Assembly: GCA_023614405.1 (NCBI GenBank)
Contig: CM042691.1
Coordinates: forward strand, 182,316,427-182,380,426
Length of the DNA stretch: 64,000 nt
DNA from: Avena insularis
Lineage: Eukaryota > Streptophyta > Magnoliopsida > Poales > Poaceae
Direction: 5' to 3'
Under the pieces are notes generated by a model. That model saw only the letters and a program-made list of their open reading frames with translations. It did not search any database and was not told the DNA's origin. Shown here in pieces: positions 1 to 11,609 of the stretch. The position numbers and the translations under genes were made by a program. Every line of letters begins with the position of its first letter. Position 1 is the stretch's first letter.

Positions 1-280
1 TGAGATTGAAAAGTGATCGACTACATCAACCACAAGATCCGATCTTGTTAAATGCTTTGGATCTACGAGGGTTAGTTCTCTCCAATCTCATTGCACCTAT
101 CTCATGTATTAGATCTTGGCTTTGCTATAGATTGGATCTTGGTTTTATGTGTTCTTGCAATAGAATTTTTTGTTTTCCATGCAACAAACCCTACACATAG
201 AGCAAGAAAACAAGTCACCACACCGTCGCAGCAGCCCTCGGCACATAGGAGTCACCCGATGATCTAGATCTTCCCACCAC
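1..280. other. Unassigned sequence upstream of the outer Gypsy gag relic
   Basis: No coding region is supported. The stretch up to about 190 contains T-rich sequence ending in a 'tttttgttttccatgcaac'-like segment, which resembles the ends of grass LTRs, but no terminal CA followed by a PBS is visible. It probably belongs to the same old retroelement as the gag relic that follows. Confidence 0.35.
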
Positions 281-715
281 ATGCGTTTCTACCATTCTTC
301 GCGGTGGGACGGTGCGATAAACGACATTACGCAGAGAAGTGTTGATAGGTCCAGGGAGGAATGCAGCAGCCGAAGGTATTCGGATAACAAAAGCGATGAT
401 GAGCATGAGCATTGTAGTGCCAGCTACTTTACCAATCGGGTTTGCAAAACTCCGGTACCCAAGGATTTCAAGATCCCTCATGAGCGACAAAAGTACGATG
501 GTTTCCAGAAGCCTGGGGCATGGTTGGTTGACTACCTGCAAACTTTCAATCTTGAAGGCAGTTCCAAGGCTACGGCAATGCGACTCATGGCTCAGGAAGT
601 GAATCCATTAGCAGTTGGAGTGATATGGAGGACAACTTCATCCGAAATTTCAATTCCACGTTCAAGCGACCCACGTATATTGAGGAGCTATGGGCCTGCA
701 AACACAAAACCGAAG
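281..715 (+). pseudogene. Gypsy (Ty3-type) gag relic, 5' part, interrupted by Copia insertion
   Basis: Gag forms the virus-like particle of LTR retrotransposons. From about 450 the + strand reads PKDFKIPHERQKYDGFQKP followed by WLVDYLQTF and KATAMRLM, the classic retrotransposon gag pattern (Retrotrans_gag family) of plant Gypsy elements. Near 600 the frame shifts. The expected continuation (SSWSDMEDNFIRNF, then FKRPTYIEELWACKHKTE) is then read in another frame as far as 715. Gag is cut at KTE by the start of a Copia LTR at 716 and resumes at 62357 with SIRAYMHRW. Upstream residues (281-430) are poorly conserved and the true start is not visible. It is non-functional because of the frameshift and the interruption. 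Confidence 0.85.
711..715. repeat. Left target-site duplication (decayed) of the Copia element
   Basis: CGAAG directly precedes the LTR. The matching site after the right LTR (62352-62356) is TGGAG. Two of five bases differ, one being a C to T change at a CpG. Removing one copy restores an open gag reading frame across the junction, which supports this as the true insertion site. Confidence 0.6.
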
Positions 716-1873
716 TGAAAGGATCGTATGGGAACCTAGAGGACGAGTCGGGAGGTTCTACTTCATATTTTCTTCTTTTTCAAATTAGGGTTTGACAAGA
801 AAGGTAAATTCTCAAGATTATGAAACTAAGGTGAATTTATCTATACGTCAAACACGCACTAACTAGCACAACACTAAGAAACAAGTAAGTAAAGTGCGGT
901 AAAGGATAGAAGTAACCAAAGTGGTGGACGTGGAGACACAAGGATTTATTTCCCGTAGTTCCTTCCTTTTGAGGGGAAGTACGTCTACGTTTGCAGAGGG
1001 GGTGGTTTCAAACCACCAAGGCGACGAGAGGCCTCCCTTGTTCTCCGATAAACCTCACCCAAGGGGTTCGATTCACCTCTTCCAATATATAGGCAACCTT
1101 CGAGGTGGAAGCCGACACCTTTACAACAAGTTTGGGGCACACATCCACAACCTAATTGGAGGCTCCCAAATACAAGCAAGCTGTCAAACAATCAAAGACA
1201 AGCTTCTATGAACCAAATCGAAGCTAGGGTTTCCAAAGAAACACTAGAGGAAGGGGCCCTCAAATGAATGAGGGGGAAATGAAGATCTCTCTTGGTGAAG
1301 CTATAGATCAAGGCACCCTCCTTCGATTCTCCAAAGATCAAGGACTTTGGATGGGTGAGTGAAGAGATCTTGTGGATTTGGTGGCTCAAAATGTGCTGCT
1401 GTTCTTGAACTGGATGAGCAGGTTCCAAGGTAGAAGAAGGGGTCCTTTTATAGGGCCCCAGAAATTAGAGCCGTTGGAGCCACTTAACCCGGTCCGTCCG
1501 GACATTCCGGTGAGTGTCAGCCGGACACTCCGGCCTGGCCAAGTTTCCATCCAGAGTCCGGCCAGTGTCCGAGGGGCCTCTCTGAGTGTCCACAGTTGGG
1601 GTGAAAATCTGGCGAATTTCCACGGCCGGACTCTCCGGCGGCTTCGGGCCGGAAATTCTGGATGAGCCGGATAGTCCAGCGCACATCAGCCGGACAGTCC
1701 GGCCAGATACTAATTTCTGCCCCCTGTTTTTGTTCCTGTCAAGCCCTTTTTCCATGTGTATAAACTACCCAAAATGAACCTAATATTTCCTAAAACATTC
1801 AGCAATGCATTAAACCTATCCAAGTGTTGTCAACAAACATCAAAACAATATGAAAGGCATAAATGCCCTTTCA
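716..1873 (-). repeat. Copia 3' LTR
   Basis: An 1158-bp LTR, TGAAAGG...CCCTTTCA, uninterrupted. It aligns along its length with the other LTR (48375-49376 + 62156-62351) with many scattered substitutions, so the insertion is not recent. It contains a block of CCGGAC/GTCCGG palindromic motifs. Confidence 0.9.
1488..1712. repeat. Cluster of CCGGAC-N-GTCCGG-like palindromes in the LTR
   Basis: At least seven short, partly palindromic GC-rich motifs (e.g. GTCCGTCCGGAC, CCGGACACTCCGG, CCGGACAGTCCGG) lie within about 220 bp. The same cluster is present in the other LTR (49150-49350 and 62156-62185). Conserved palindromes in non-coding parts of Sireviruses are known; their function is not established. 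Confidence 0.65.
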
Positions 1874-1887
1874 ATCCCCCCCTTTTT
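1874..1887 (-). other. Copia polypurine tract
   Basis: On the minus strand AAAAAGGGGGGGAT directly abuts the 3' LTR. This is the expected primer site for plus-strand DNA synthesis and confirms element orientation. Confidence 0.85.
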
Positions 1888-2262
1888 GGTGTTTGAAAAT
1901 CCAAGGATTTGCATATAGGATAGATAAAAAAATTCATAATAGATGATTTTACACAAGATAGTAAGGCTCACCCTAGATGTGTGACCAATTTTAGCTTTGC
2001 ATTTGAATACAAGATCACACATCCTAGGATCACATCCTTACTAGATTGGTAACGCAAGTTATGAAATGATATGATAAATACTAGATAGGTAAGCTAGATA
2101 AAACATAGTCTTAAACATAAGCGGGTACACATTTCATAACACACATAACACATATTTCTCAAACCAATAAGATAAAGACACAGAGCTTCAAAGAGGCAAA
2201 TCGAAATAACATGAAGCACATGTACCCATGCAAATCCTGATGGTAGCCTAATATGGGGCTAC

Positions 2263-2291
2263 TTCTCCCCCTTTGGCATCGAGATGCCAAA
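2263..2291 (-). other. Second PPT-like tract inside a hairpin
   Basis: The minus strand reads GATGCCAAAGGGGGAGAAG, a second polypurine tract about 390 bp inside the element. It overlaps a perfect inverted repeat, TTTGGCATC-GA-GATGCCAAA (2272-2291). Multiple PPTs are a known Sirevirus trait. The stretch 1888-2550 otherwise holds no ORF that I recognise. Confidence 0.6.
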
Positions 2292-2552
2292 AAGGGAAAA
2301 GAGCACTACTAAATCACCCCAAGACAGACACTAGCCATTGAAGTCCTCATCCTCATCCTCATCATCCTAGTCATCCTGAGTCGAGCTCTGGCCGTGAGGG
2401 CGAGAAGAAGACACATCCTCAAACATGGAGCAGGACACATGTCCCTGACTCCAGTGTCCATAGGAGAGAGTGCCATTAGACGCCTGCTTCTGAGAAGAAT
2501 CAACATCCATGGGCGGGTTGATCCGCTTGAGCTCCTTCATGACATTCCCGTT

Positions 2553-3850
2553 TTACTTGTATGCATCATACTGTCCATGGCGAATGTCAATGTTCTGGCA
2601 TAGGAGGAGCTTCTTCCACCACGAGGCCTTCTTCACCTTCTTGTGCACTTCCTCCTTGGAGGTGTTGAAGCGATATGCATTGCTAGCATGCTTCATCCTA
2701 GGGCCACGAGACGCTGGTGCCTGCACCTCCTCAGAACTGTCACTCTTAGAGTCATCATCATCTATCTCATCATCCTCAAAAATGTCCTGAGCTGGAGGGT
2801 AGCCTCGAGGAGCCTTGGTAGTAGGGGCTCCATTCCTCTGAAGCTTGGCAGCAGTGTGAGGAAAAAGCTCCTGATAGAGTAGGGGAGTGACTGGAGTGTG
2901 AGCAGCAATGAGCTTCATCACATAAGGGGCATATAGAGGGCACTTCTTGTCAGTGATGCACTTGTACAAATCCTGATAGATGAAGTCCATAACATCAATA
3001 TCACCACCTGGATGAGCTGGACCATTAATGTACACAGTGTGAGCATGATCCATCAAGTTGATCTCAGCGCCTCTCATCGCATCCTTGTTGCCAGCCTTGG
3101 GAGTGAGAGTGTGGTGGAACATGCGAAGCAAGATGTTGTAGATGAGCTTGATATTGGTGGTTTGGCCAACCACACCATTCTGAGAGTATATTGGGACCAG
3201 CTGATTCTTATCATACGACTGTCCATGTACGTGCATCCGGACACCACTGGGACCATTGGGATTGATAGCCAATCCAAGAATGTGAGCAAACTGAACCATG
3301 TTGGAGCGAACCCTGGTAGTACCAGACATCCACTCAAGAGGAATGTCAGGAGTTTCCCCAAAGACCATAGTGGCATAGAACTGCTAGACCAACTCAACAT
3401 TGAAGTCTTTTTTTGCCAGAAAGATGGTGTGCAGCCCCATCTTCTCAAGGTACTTGTGATAACGAAGCTTCTCAAGATCCAACCATTGCATGGGACAAGT
3501 AGGATTCTGGAAACCACCGTATGCTCAGAAAACAACAGGGCTTGCTCAGTCCTCTAGAAGCGCTCATCAGTTGAGGTGCTGGTAGGGAGTAGAACTGCTG
3601 GAGTCTCATTTCCACAAACTCCTCGGTTCCCAAATCAGCCAGAGTAGTCAATGATTCAAACTTCATCTGCTTGGCTTCATCTCTTTTTAGCTGCCTCATC
3701 TTGTCATGCTTTGCTGCGCACGGTCTCGAGCAGCCTGTCAAACCACAGAAGGATCAACATGAAGGTCGCCCTCTTCACCATACCAGAACCTGCGGCCAAC
3801 TGTCTTTTTAGCAGCCCGAGGATGGCAAGGACAAGAACCACCTGTGAAAT
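2553..3850 (-). pseudogene. Sirevirus extra 3' ORF (plant transposon protein domain), degraded
   Basis: The longest intact piece (3368-2553, 271 codons) starts MVFGETPDIPLEWMSG and ends in an acidic stretch (DDEIDDDDSKSDSSEE) followed by a basic tail. It resembles the 'putative plant transposon protein' domain found in the ORF downstream of pol in Sireviruses, sometimes called env-like; no membrane segment is seen here. The frame is open upstream of an in-frame TAG at 3384-3386. Earlier coding matter (KRFWYGEEGDLHVDP-like, about 3850-3741) is broken by further stops and shifts. The role of this ORF in the family is unknown. Confidence 0.6.
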
Positions 3851-3869
3851 CAGAATAGAGGGATAGCAT

Positions 3870-5000
3870 ATGGGGTCAGCATATTTTTCCTGGAGATTTA
3901 ATCAAAAAGTAGTAGTCAAAGAAATCCGGAGCTGTACTGAGTGCCCTAGAAGTCCGGAAAATCTACCCGGGACAATCCGCCTGGACTTGAAAGTCCGGTG
4001 TGTACCGACCGGACATTCCGACTGGGCTAGAGTGTCCGACCCATAGATGCCGGATAGTCCGGCTGAATCCTGGGAGATTTTCGGGCTGCACGGATGAGTT
4101 CAATCGGGACAGATCGGGATTTCTAAAAACACTACCAAGATGAAGATTGCACGCAGGAGTGATGTATCCATGGATCTAGGTAAGACATTGCCCAAAAAAA
4201 TCATCTAGGCCAACCCTAGAGATGGAGAAGAAAGGGGGCATCATACCAGCATCCATGGGGACCTTCACCGGTGGGGAACGGATCCCAGCGGCAAGGGGAG
4301 GCAAATGGTCGGCGGCAATAGCAACATCCGGGGTGGAGGAGCCCTCCCGGTGAAGCACTTGGTCGGGGGAGAAGAAGGAGGACTGAACCATCCACTTCTC
4401 CCCAACCCCTGATATCAGAACGAAACCGCTAGGGGCAGACAGTCGGGCCATATGCATTGGATCGTCTGGCCCTGCCAGAATGTCCTGTCAGTATCAAGCA
4501 GAGAGTCCTCCTAGGCCGGACACTTCGGTTGGTACAGGACGGACACTCTGGCCCCCTTCAACCAGAAACCCCAGTTCCAAGTGTTGGACAAATGTGTGAT
4601 ACGAGAAGCATGTTTATAGGTGAGATTAGGCCTGGGATTCAAAGGATGTACTGTGAAAAACAAAATGAGTCAAAAAAGATGTAAAAAGATGGCAAAGTTA
4701 AATTCCAATCGAAGCGATCCAAGAACAAACTCTTCACTTAAGAAGAGGGCGGTGGCCGAGGCTACCATATAAGAGTTTGTGGCATGACACCGTGAAGAAT
4801 TATCCTTGGATTCATAGCCACTACTCATCAATAAAGCTCACATATCACAAAATGATATTAAGAGAATTGATTTTCATTAATGTTGGCATTATGGGGGGAG
4901 GGATAGCCCAATGTATTAGGGCCGCACTCCCCCTATCTCCATACCTACACCTAAACCAAATAAGGGTCTAGACATATGTGAGTATGCAAGGTGATCAAGT
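3870..5000. other. Spacer between pol and the 3' ORF, with LTR-like CCGGAC motifs
   Basis: No convincing coding region. Two patches (3950-4060 and 4490-4560) repeat the CCGGAC/GTCCGG palindromes seen in the LTR. A 93-codon minus-strand ORF at 4176-4457 has no recognisable domain. The rest is AT-rich. Confidence 0.5.
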
Positions 5001-5009
5001 CAATCTCCT

Positions 5010-5690
5010 TTAATATATGATATTTAGTTCATTCCTCAAATAAAAAAACCTTGCTTCATCAAGAGGCTTCATGAAGATGTCGGCAAGTTGGTCTTTGGTT
5101 GACACATATGATAGCTCAATATCACCTCGAGCAACATGATCCCTAATGAAGTGATGACGAATCTCAATATGCTTTGTCCTTGTGTGATCCACTGGGTTGT
5201 AGGCAATCTTGATAGCACTTTCATTGTCACATAGAAGAGGCACTTTGTCACAAAGGACACTGTATTCCTTTAAAGCTTGCCTCATCCATAGCAATTGAGT
5301 GCAAGCACTGGCAGCTGCCACATACTCGGCTTCGGCGGTGGAGATAGATATACAATTTTGCTTCTAAGAAGACCAACATACCAAGGACCTACCAAGGAAT
5401 TGGCAAGCCCCGGATGTTGATTTTCTATCATCCTTATCACCAGCCCAATCCGAATCCGTGTATCCACAAAGAGAAAATGTTGACCCTCGAGGATACCAAA
5501 GACCATAATGTAGGGTATGAACCAAATATCCAAAGATTCTCTTGACCACCATCAAATGGCTTTCTTTAGGAGCCGCTTGATATCTTGCACACACACCTAC
5601 ACTCAACACAATATCAGGTCTAGATGCACAAAGGTAAAGCAAAGAACCAATCATGGACTGGTAATACCTTTTGATCCAGATCTTTACCAT
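5010..5690 (-). pseudogene. Copia pol: end of RT and RNase H
   Basis: RNase H removes the RNA strand during reverse transcription. In element order, the piece 5690-5364 has YYQSMIGSLLYLCASRPDI and the RNase H start GYTDSDWAGDKDDRKSTSG (catalytic D in DSDWAG). After one stop, a second frame (5321-5010) has MAAASACTQLLWMR and KHIEIRHHFIRDHVARGDIE, ending with DQLADIFMKPL, the standard Copia C-terminus. The internal stop and frame change make it non-functional. Confidence 0.9.
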
Positions 5691-6844
5691 TTGGATTTAG
5701 TTCTAGATGAGTCTTTGTAGCCATGGGGGTAGGAGCACCATTTAAATATATCATGTTGAATCTTTTGAGCATATCTTGAGTGTACTTGGATTGATTGAAG
5801 AATGTTCCTCCTCTTACTTTCTTGATCTTAAAACCAATAAATACTCTCAACTCCCCCGTCATAGACATCCAGAACCTTTTAGTCATAAGCTTTGAGAATT
5901 CATCATTAAAAGCTTTGTTATGAGCCAAAGATAATATCATCAACATATATTTGGCATACAAAAATCTCCCCATTGACCTTCTTAGTAAAAAGAGTGGGAT
6001 AAATTTTCCCAACCTCAAACCCACAGTCAAACAACAACTCTCTAAGGTGCTCATACCACGTGCGTGGGGCTTGTTTGAGCCCATAGAGCGCCTTATCAAG
6101 TTTGTAGACATGGTTTGGGAAGTTGGGATCCTCACATCCCAGGGGTTGCTTTACATATACCAAATCATTCAATGGACCATTAAGAAATGCACTTTCTACA
6201 TCCATTTGTTGCAACTTAAAGTTATAATGTGCCGCATAAGCAAGAAGGATACATATGGACTCAAGGCGAGCCACGGGTGCATATGTCTCTCCATAATCAA
6301 TGCCTTCAATTTGAGAGAACCCTTGTGCAACTAATCTTGCCTTGTTCCTTAGTATAATTCCATGCTCATCTTGCTTGTTCTTGAATATCCACTTGGTGCC
6401 TATAACATTACGACAATCCTTTGTCTTCTCAACTAACTTCTATACTTTGTTTCTCTCAAAGTTGTTGAGCTCTTTGTGCATTGCTTCCAACCATTCCGAA
6501 TCTTCAAGAGCTTCCCACACTTTCTTTGGTTCAATCATGGAGATATGTGCTTGTTTTTCACTAAACCTCTTCGATTGTGCTCTTGTGGAAATTCCTCTCC
6601 TAAGATATCCAACCACATTATCTAGAGAGTGATCTCTTAATTCCAACATCCTATCCATTATACCTACGCGAGGAGTATGGATCTCCTTGTTGTTTCTTGG
6701 GGGGACATCTTCATCATTTTGGTCCTCGTCTTGACCATCAACTTGACCTTGATCATGATCGGAATCATTCTCTTCATTAAGAGGCAAAGGTTGACCTTGG
6801 TCTTGATCTGGTACATTACTAGATTGGAGTTGAGCTGCTCTCAC
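5691..6844 (-). pseudogene. Copia pol: integrase-RT linker and reverse transcriptase
   Basis: The RT (RVT_2 family) copies element RNA into DNA. Minus-strand segments in order: an acidic linker with VGYLRRGISTRAQ and WLEAMHKELNNFERN (6844-6440); RT core LLAYAAHYNFKLQQMDVES then AFLNGPL, YVKQPLG, ALYGLKQAPR and the catalytic YVDDIIFGS (6274-5918); and thumb sequence GTFFNQSKYTQDMLKRFNM near 5850-5750 in a shifted frame. YVDD is intact, but frameshifts between 6440 and 6274 and near 5920 and 5690 break the ORF. Confidence 0.9.
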
Positions 6845-6865
6845 GGCTGATTGTATAGATCTTCC

Positions 6866-7912
6866 TTATGTAATGGACCGAGTAGCGCTTGTCATTCTGG
6901 AGAATGGTGACTCAAGCTCCTCCTCATTAGAGATGTCACCTTGATCAACATGTTGAGGGTCCACAACTTGTCTTTGGCTTGGGTCATTGTCCTCCTCGGT
7001 AGATGGAGCTTGTTGTTGTGAAGATGAGGGCTCCACTTGAGTAGAGCATAGTTCTTCTTGATCCGCCATAAGGGGTTCCTCAACGGGGCGAATATATCCC
7101 ACACCCATTCTTCCTATGGCATCCTGAGGCATTTCATCATCTGCATCACAAGCATCAACACTCCCCCCTTGGGGACCATCATATTCTTCGAAGGTCACAC
7201 TACAAGATTCTTTGATGGCTATGGAGATCTTATCATAGATTCTATAAGTGTGAGATTCGAGACCGTAGCCAACAAAAATACCCTCTAATTCTTTGGAATC
7301 AAATTTGGACAAACGGACACCTTTTATGAGATAGAAACACTTACAACCAAACAATCGGAAGTAAGATATGTTGGGCTTGTTACCGGTAACTATTTCATAT
7401 GGAGTCTTGTTCAATTCTTTGCGGAGGTAGAGCCGGTTTGATGCATGGCAAGCAGTGGATATGTCTTCGGCCCAAAAGTTGTATGGAGATTTAAACTCTG
7501 CCAACATGGTCCTTGCCATCTCAATAAGAGTCTGATTCTTCCTCTCGGCTACACCATTTTGTTGAGGGGTATATGCAGCGGAATATTGGTGTTTTATGCC
7601 CTCATCACTAAGAAAATCATTCGAGGTGTAGTTCTTGAACTCAGTGCCATTGTCGCTTCTTATTATCAACACGGGGACATAGTATTAATGTTGAACCAAG
7701 TTGATGAAGTCGATGAAGGTCTTTTGGGTCTCACTTTTCAACTTGAAGAAATATACCAATGAGTATCTTGAATAGTCATCAACAATCACCAAACAATATT
7801 TCTTCCCACCAAGACTTGCATGAGATGGAGGACCAAAGAGGTCCACATGAAGGAGCTCCAAGATCCTCGTTGACTTGATGCGGTTCTTTGGCTTGTGGGG
7901 ATCATCATGCAT
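6866..7912 (-). pseudogene. Copia pol: integrase core
   Basis: Integrase joins element DNA to the host chromosome. The rve catalytic triad is visible: D in ELLHVDLFGP and IVDDYSRYSLVYF (7912-7685), D in IIRSDNGTEFKN, and E in PQQNGVAERKNQTLIEMAR (7672 on). Downstream are NKTPYEIVTGNKPNISYFR and LFGCKCF, then GIFVGYG, the end of a typical Copia integrase. One frameshift near 7680 separates the two parts. The tail (7100-6866) is an acidic, Gln/Ser-rich linker toward RT. Confidence 0.9.
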
Positions 7913-8048
7913 GTTTCATTCTACACATGCCCTGCAAACACGATCTTTGGCAAAGGAAAAAATTTCTTTTAGTCCAACAATATGTCCATCTTTGTGGAGA
8001 CTTTGCAAAGTTCTCATATTGACAAGGGCTAGTCGGCGATGCCATAAC
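7913..8048 (-). pseudogene. Copia pol: GAG-pre-integrase fragment, split by LARD-1
   Basis: It reads LWHRRLALVNMRTLQSLHKD then GLKEIFSFAKDRVCRACVEGK, the zinc-binding GAG-pre-integrase region. It is cut at WHRR by LARD-1; the preceding residues (ADVGWL) lie at 33000-32983. Removing LARD-1 and one ATAAC copy joins the two frames exactly. Confidence 0.9.
8044..8048. repeat. Target-site duplication ATAAC (LARD-1, left)
   Basis: ATAAC at 8044-8048 matches ATAAC at 32978-32982 exactly. This confirms the boundaries and intactness of the insertion. Confidence 0.95.
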
Positions 8049-11000
8049 TGTGACACCCCCGGGATTAAGGCTAGACAAATCCTAGACCTTCGTCTGAACA
8101 TAAGCCTAACCTAATCTCGAAAGCATACAGAGAGAAAATCTGTAACACAACAGTGACCCTACGACACAAAAATTATTACAGCAACCTCATAATTGAGCAG
8201 AGAACCAAAAATATTACAAGCAGAGGTCACTGACCACAAACGTCAAACAACGGAAGACAAATTATGCTATTAAGTATAGCAAACTTAACAAATGGCCTAA
8301 GAGGCCTGAAGCATAATGATGACGTCCAATCCATAGATCACAGACTGCCGACTGGGAACTCTAAATATTCACCGATGTCGATGCCGTAAAGAACTCATCT
8401 TCAAAGGTAACACTTACTCTGCTGCAAAATTATCAACGAAGCAAGGGTGAATACAGGGTGTACTCCGCAAGACTTATGGCTAGTGGAGTTACTTTGCATA
8501 AATCCATCTTTGTTTTATAAAACAAGAGGGATAAGAATCTCGACTAATCAGAATATTTTAAAAGGGGATAAGAGAAAGGTATCTCTAACTTTGATCATCT
8601 CTTGATATCCACCAAATCATCATCAGCTGAACCAATCTAGGATCACCCCCTCGATCCCATGAGGAAGCATCCTTAAGCACACATTGATTTACCAAGTTTT
8701 ACGATTAGGTTCAAGTTCTATATGATCTTCACGTCCGTTCCCAAGTTCGTCCATAACCGCGGGCACGACTTTTCGAAAAGATTAATAACCCTGCAGAGGT
8801 GTAAAACTTTACCCACACGTACTAACCTTCTCTTAATGCTAAAACGTTAACCCTCTTCCTTGGAAGGCCGACAGAGGGTGGTTAGACACGACCTTTACCT
8901 TTCTTTTGCCGATACCATGAGTCATACACTAGGGAGATGCCGCCATAACGGGTCGAGTCCCGAAGTCGGTCCCTAATGATGTGAACACAGTTTGAGATTA
9001 CGGATGTCGGGCATCTCCCATTCCCTGCCACGCTTACCTACCTGTATCAATGCACCTCCTTCACCTCCATTCAAGAACATCCAAGACGCATATGTAGAAT
9101 GGAAAGCCCGAACTATGTGACTCATGGAATCTACTAGGCAAGTTAGTTGGTCGAGGGGGTTTCCAGGCCCCATGTGGCTATATGCTCGTCTTGGTTCAAG
9201 AGGCAAGAACATCGGGTCCTTAGGGTGGTAAGTATGGGACTGCAAAAACCACAACCTTCTATGGCCTCCCATACAAGCCTTAGCATGTTTAACTTTCATC
9301 TCTAATCATACCACATCATCCTGTCATACTAGGATCTTTCGTAGCTCTGATTCATCAACCGGATGGATCAGTGGTAACAACTAAGCATGGCTAAGCACAA
9401 CATATAATAGCTCTAGCAACGCTTCACAAGCTCAAACCCTAGTTATGCTAGGAGCAGTGGATCAGGGAATATAGTCTTCAAAGGTAACATGCATCAGATA
9501 TAAAAGATTTTGGAATCGTATGCACATGGCAAGAATGTAAATACTTTGAAAGCATAGGATTCATATGTATGTGTGGGGCTTCGCTTGCCTTTGCCTGTTA
9601 ATATCCAGAAAGCAGAGCTTCGGACATCTAGTACTTGACTTGATTATAGTTGGTCAAGTATTGGTATTCGAGCTTCGACGGTGTTGATCTCGGTCTTCAA
9701 TGGCGTTGACCTTGATCTTTGATCTTGATCTCGTTATCGTATTCTACTGGAGAAGAACCAAATACCGGAAATGACAATCAACACATGGCACAGATGCAAT
9801 GATCAAGCAAAGATGATCATATGGCAAGTTAATTTGTATTGAGATTGAAACCCTAAACATGCTTGGCAACTTAATCGGGGTTCCGAGGGTTGCAAACCCT
9901 AACTCGGGGAAACCCCGGATGTATATGAGAGGGTTCATTTTCTTCTCTAATTTAACTTGCAATTGAAGTTATTTAACAATGCATGATTATAATGCTATGA
10001 GATAGGTCTCATTTTTCTGAACATTTTGGTATATTATTTGTATTTTTCTGATTTAAAATGAATTAGTTATGAATTTCTTCACTTTTAATTCATTTTAAAT
10101 CAATTTTAGAATATTATAAAATAATTTACATTTTGGAATTACATTAATATTTTATTTAAACAGAAACATTTCTGATATTATTTTTATCAATTATAGGGTG
10201 GACCCACCTGTCAGCATTTATCAATTACTGCAATGATTTACCAAAAACATTTGAAATAAAAGAAAAGAAAAGTGGATATGACATCAGCATGACATCATGC
10301 TGATGTCATCAATGGAGGGGATCCTACCAGGTGGCCACGGGCTCGACGCTAGGGGCGATGCGGGGCTGCGCGGGTGTGTGTGCTGGATAGAGGGGATCAC
10401 GGCAAGCAGAGTAGTGGTGGCGCTGCCCTTAAATGGCGGCGAGGTGGTGCGGCCGCAGATACAGGTCGACGACGGCAAGCAGAACCAGAGGGCAGGAGAC
10501 AAATCGAATAGGTCCACAAGGACCGGTAGCTCACCAGGAATCTAGCAGAGGGGTCGAGGAACCAAGGCAAGCACGAACGGCGTCGGAATCGTCGGTGACC
10601 GGCAACAACTAGCCGTGGTGAGGAAGCTCGATTCGCCCGATTCTTGGCGTCCTAGCTTCCGTGGCTTGACAGGAAGAACAAGGGCGACACCACGCTTCTC
10701 ATAGGATACTCCACTAAGCTCGGGGCGGCCCAGAACATCGGTGGCGCACGAAATTGGCCGAGCTAGGGTTTCAGTCATTTGGGGCAAATCGACAGAGGAG
10801 GCGAGAGGAGATGAGACTGCTACTAGGAGAGAGAGCACAAAGCGGAGGTTCTTATCCGCATGTCCTGGGGCGGCGACGAGCATCACAACGCGGTGGCCGA
10901 CAAAAGGCATCGCTGCGGCCACGCAGCTTCTTGCCTGCCGGGGAGGAAGACGACGACACAGGCTGCAAAGAGGTACGGGCCGAAGCTGGGCTGAGTTGGG

Positions 11001-11409
11001 CCGCGCGTGTGCTACACTATGTGGCGCTGAGCGGCAAGAAAGGGAGAGGAAGTTGGGATGCTGGCCCAAATAGACTAGGGTTTCTATTTTTTTCTATAAA
11101 AACATTTCTCTTTTTCTATTTCCTGTTTTCTCTTTTGTGTTTTCATTTTCAAATCTGTTTTGATACATTTTAAAATTACCAGAGCTATTACAAAATATTG
11201 AAATACTAGACGGCCCTTATAACAATTTGGGCTCCAATTGTTTTGGTAGTTTGGAAAATATTCAAATCCTTCTGAATGATTTTCAAGAGGAGGAAAGATT
11301 AGGGTTTAGGGTTTTATCTTTATTTGTTGCATGAATTTTAGGTAATGATGATGCTCATGAATGCACAAACAAATCCTACTTAGTGTTTAATAAAACTAGG
11401 GTTGTTACA
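8049..11409 (-). repeat. LARD-1 3' LTR
   Basis: A 3361-bp LTR. An AT-rich block (about 10000-10260) adjoins a GC-rich block (about 10300-11060). Short ORFs in the GC-rich block on both strands have no recognisable domain. Compared with the other LTR it lacks a roughly 20-bp insertion seen near 31027 and a roughly 17-bp segment near 31998. Confidence 0.93.
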
Positions 11410-11428
11410 ATTCTATCCCCCTTAAAAG
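11410..11428 (-). other. LARD-1 polypurine tract
   Basis: The minus strand reads CTTTTAAGGGGGATAGAAT directly beside the 3' LTR. Confidence 0.8.
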
Positions 11429-11495
11429 AATCTTGACCCGATATTCCTAGCTAGGAAGATAGAATGAACAGGGTTACACTAGACTTCGACGATCT

Positions 11496-11609
11496 TCTCG
11501 AAGAGGTTGATCCATGCCACCATGACGAATGGATGAAGCGCTTCATAATCTTCGAAGAGGTTGATCCATGCCACCATGACGAATGGATGAAGCTGCTCAC
11601 ACTAAGTAA
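11496..11609. repeat. 57-bp tandem duplication
   Basis: The segment containing GAAGAGGTTGATCCATGCC starts at about 11499 and recurs at about 11556, two near-identical copies in tandem. It produces repeated SSWWHGSTSS-type translations that should not be read as a protein repeat. Confidence 0.85.

Noticed and set aside
10297..11173. ORFs in the GC-rich part of LARD-1 LTRs (also 31860-32741)
   Set aside because: Composition-driven open frames on both strands, not conserved in frame between LTR copies.
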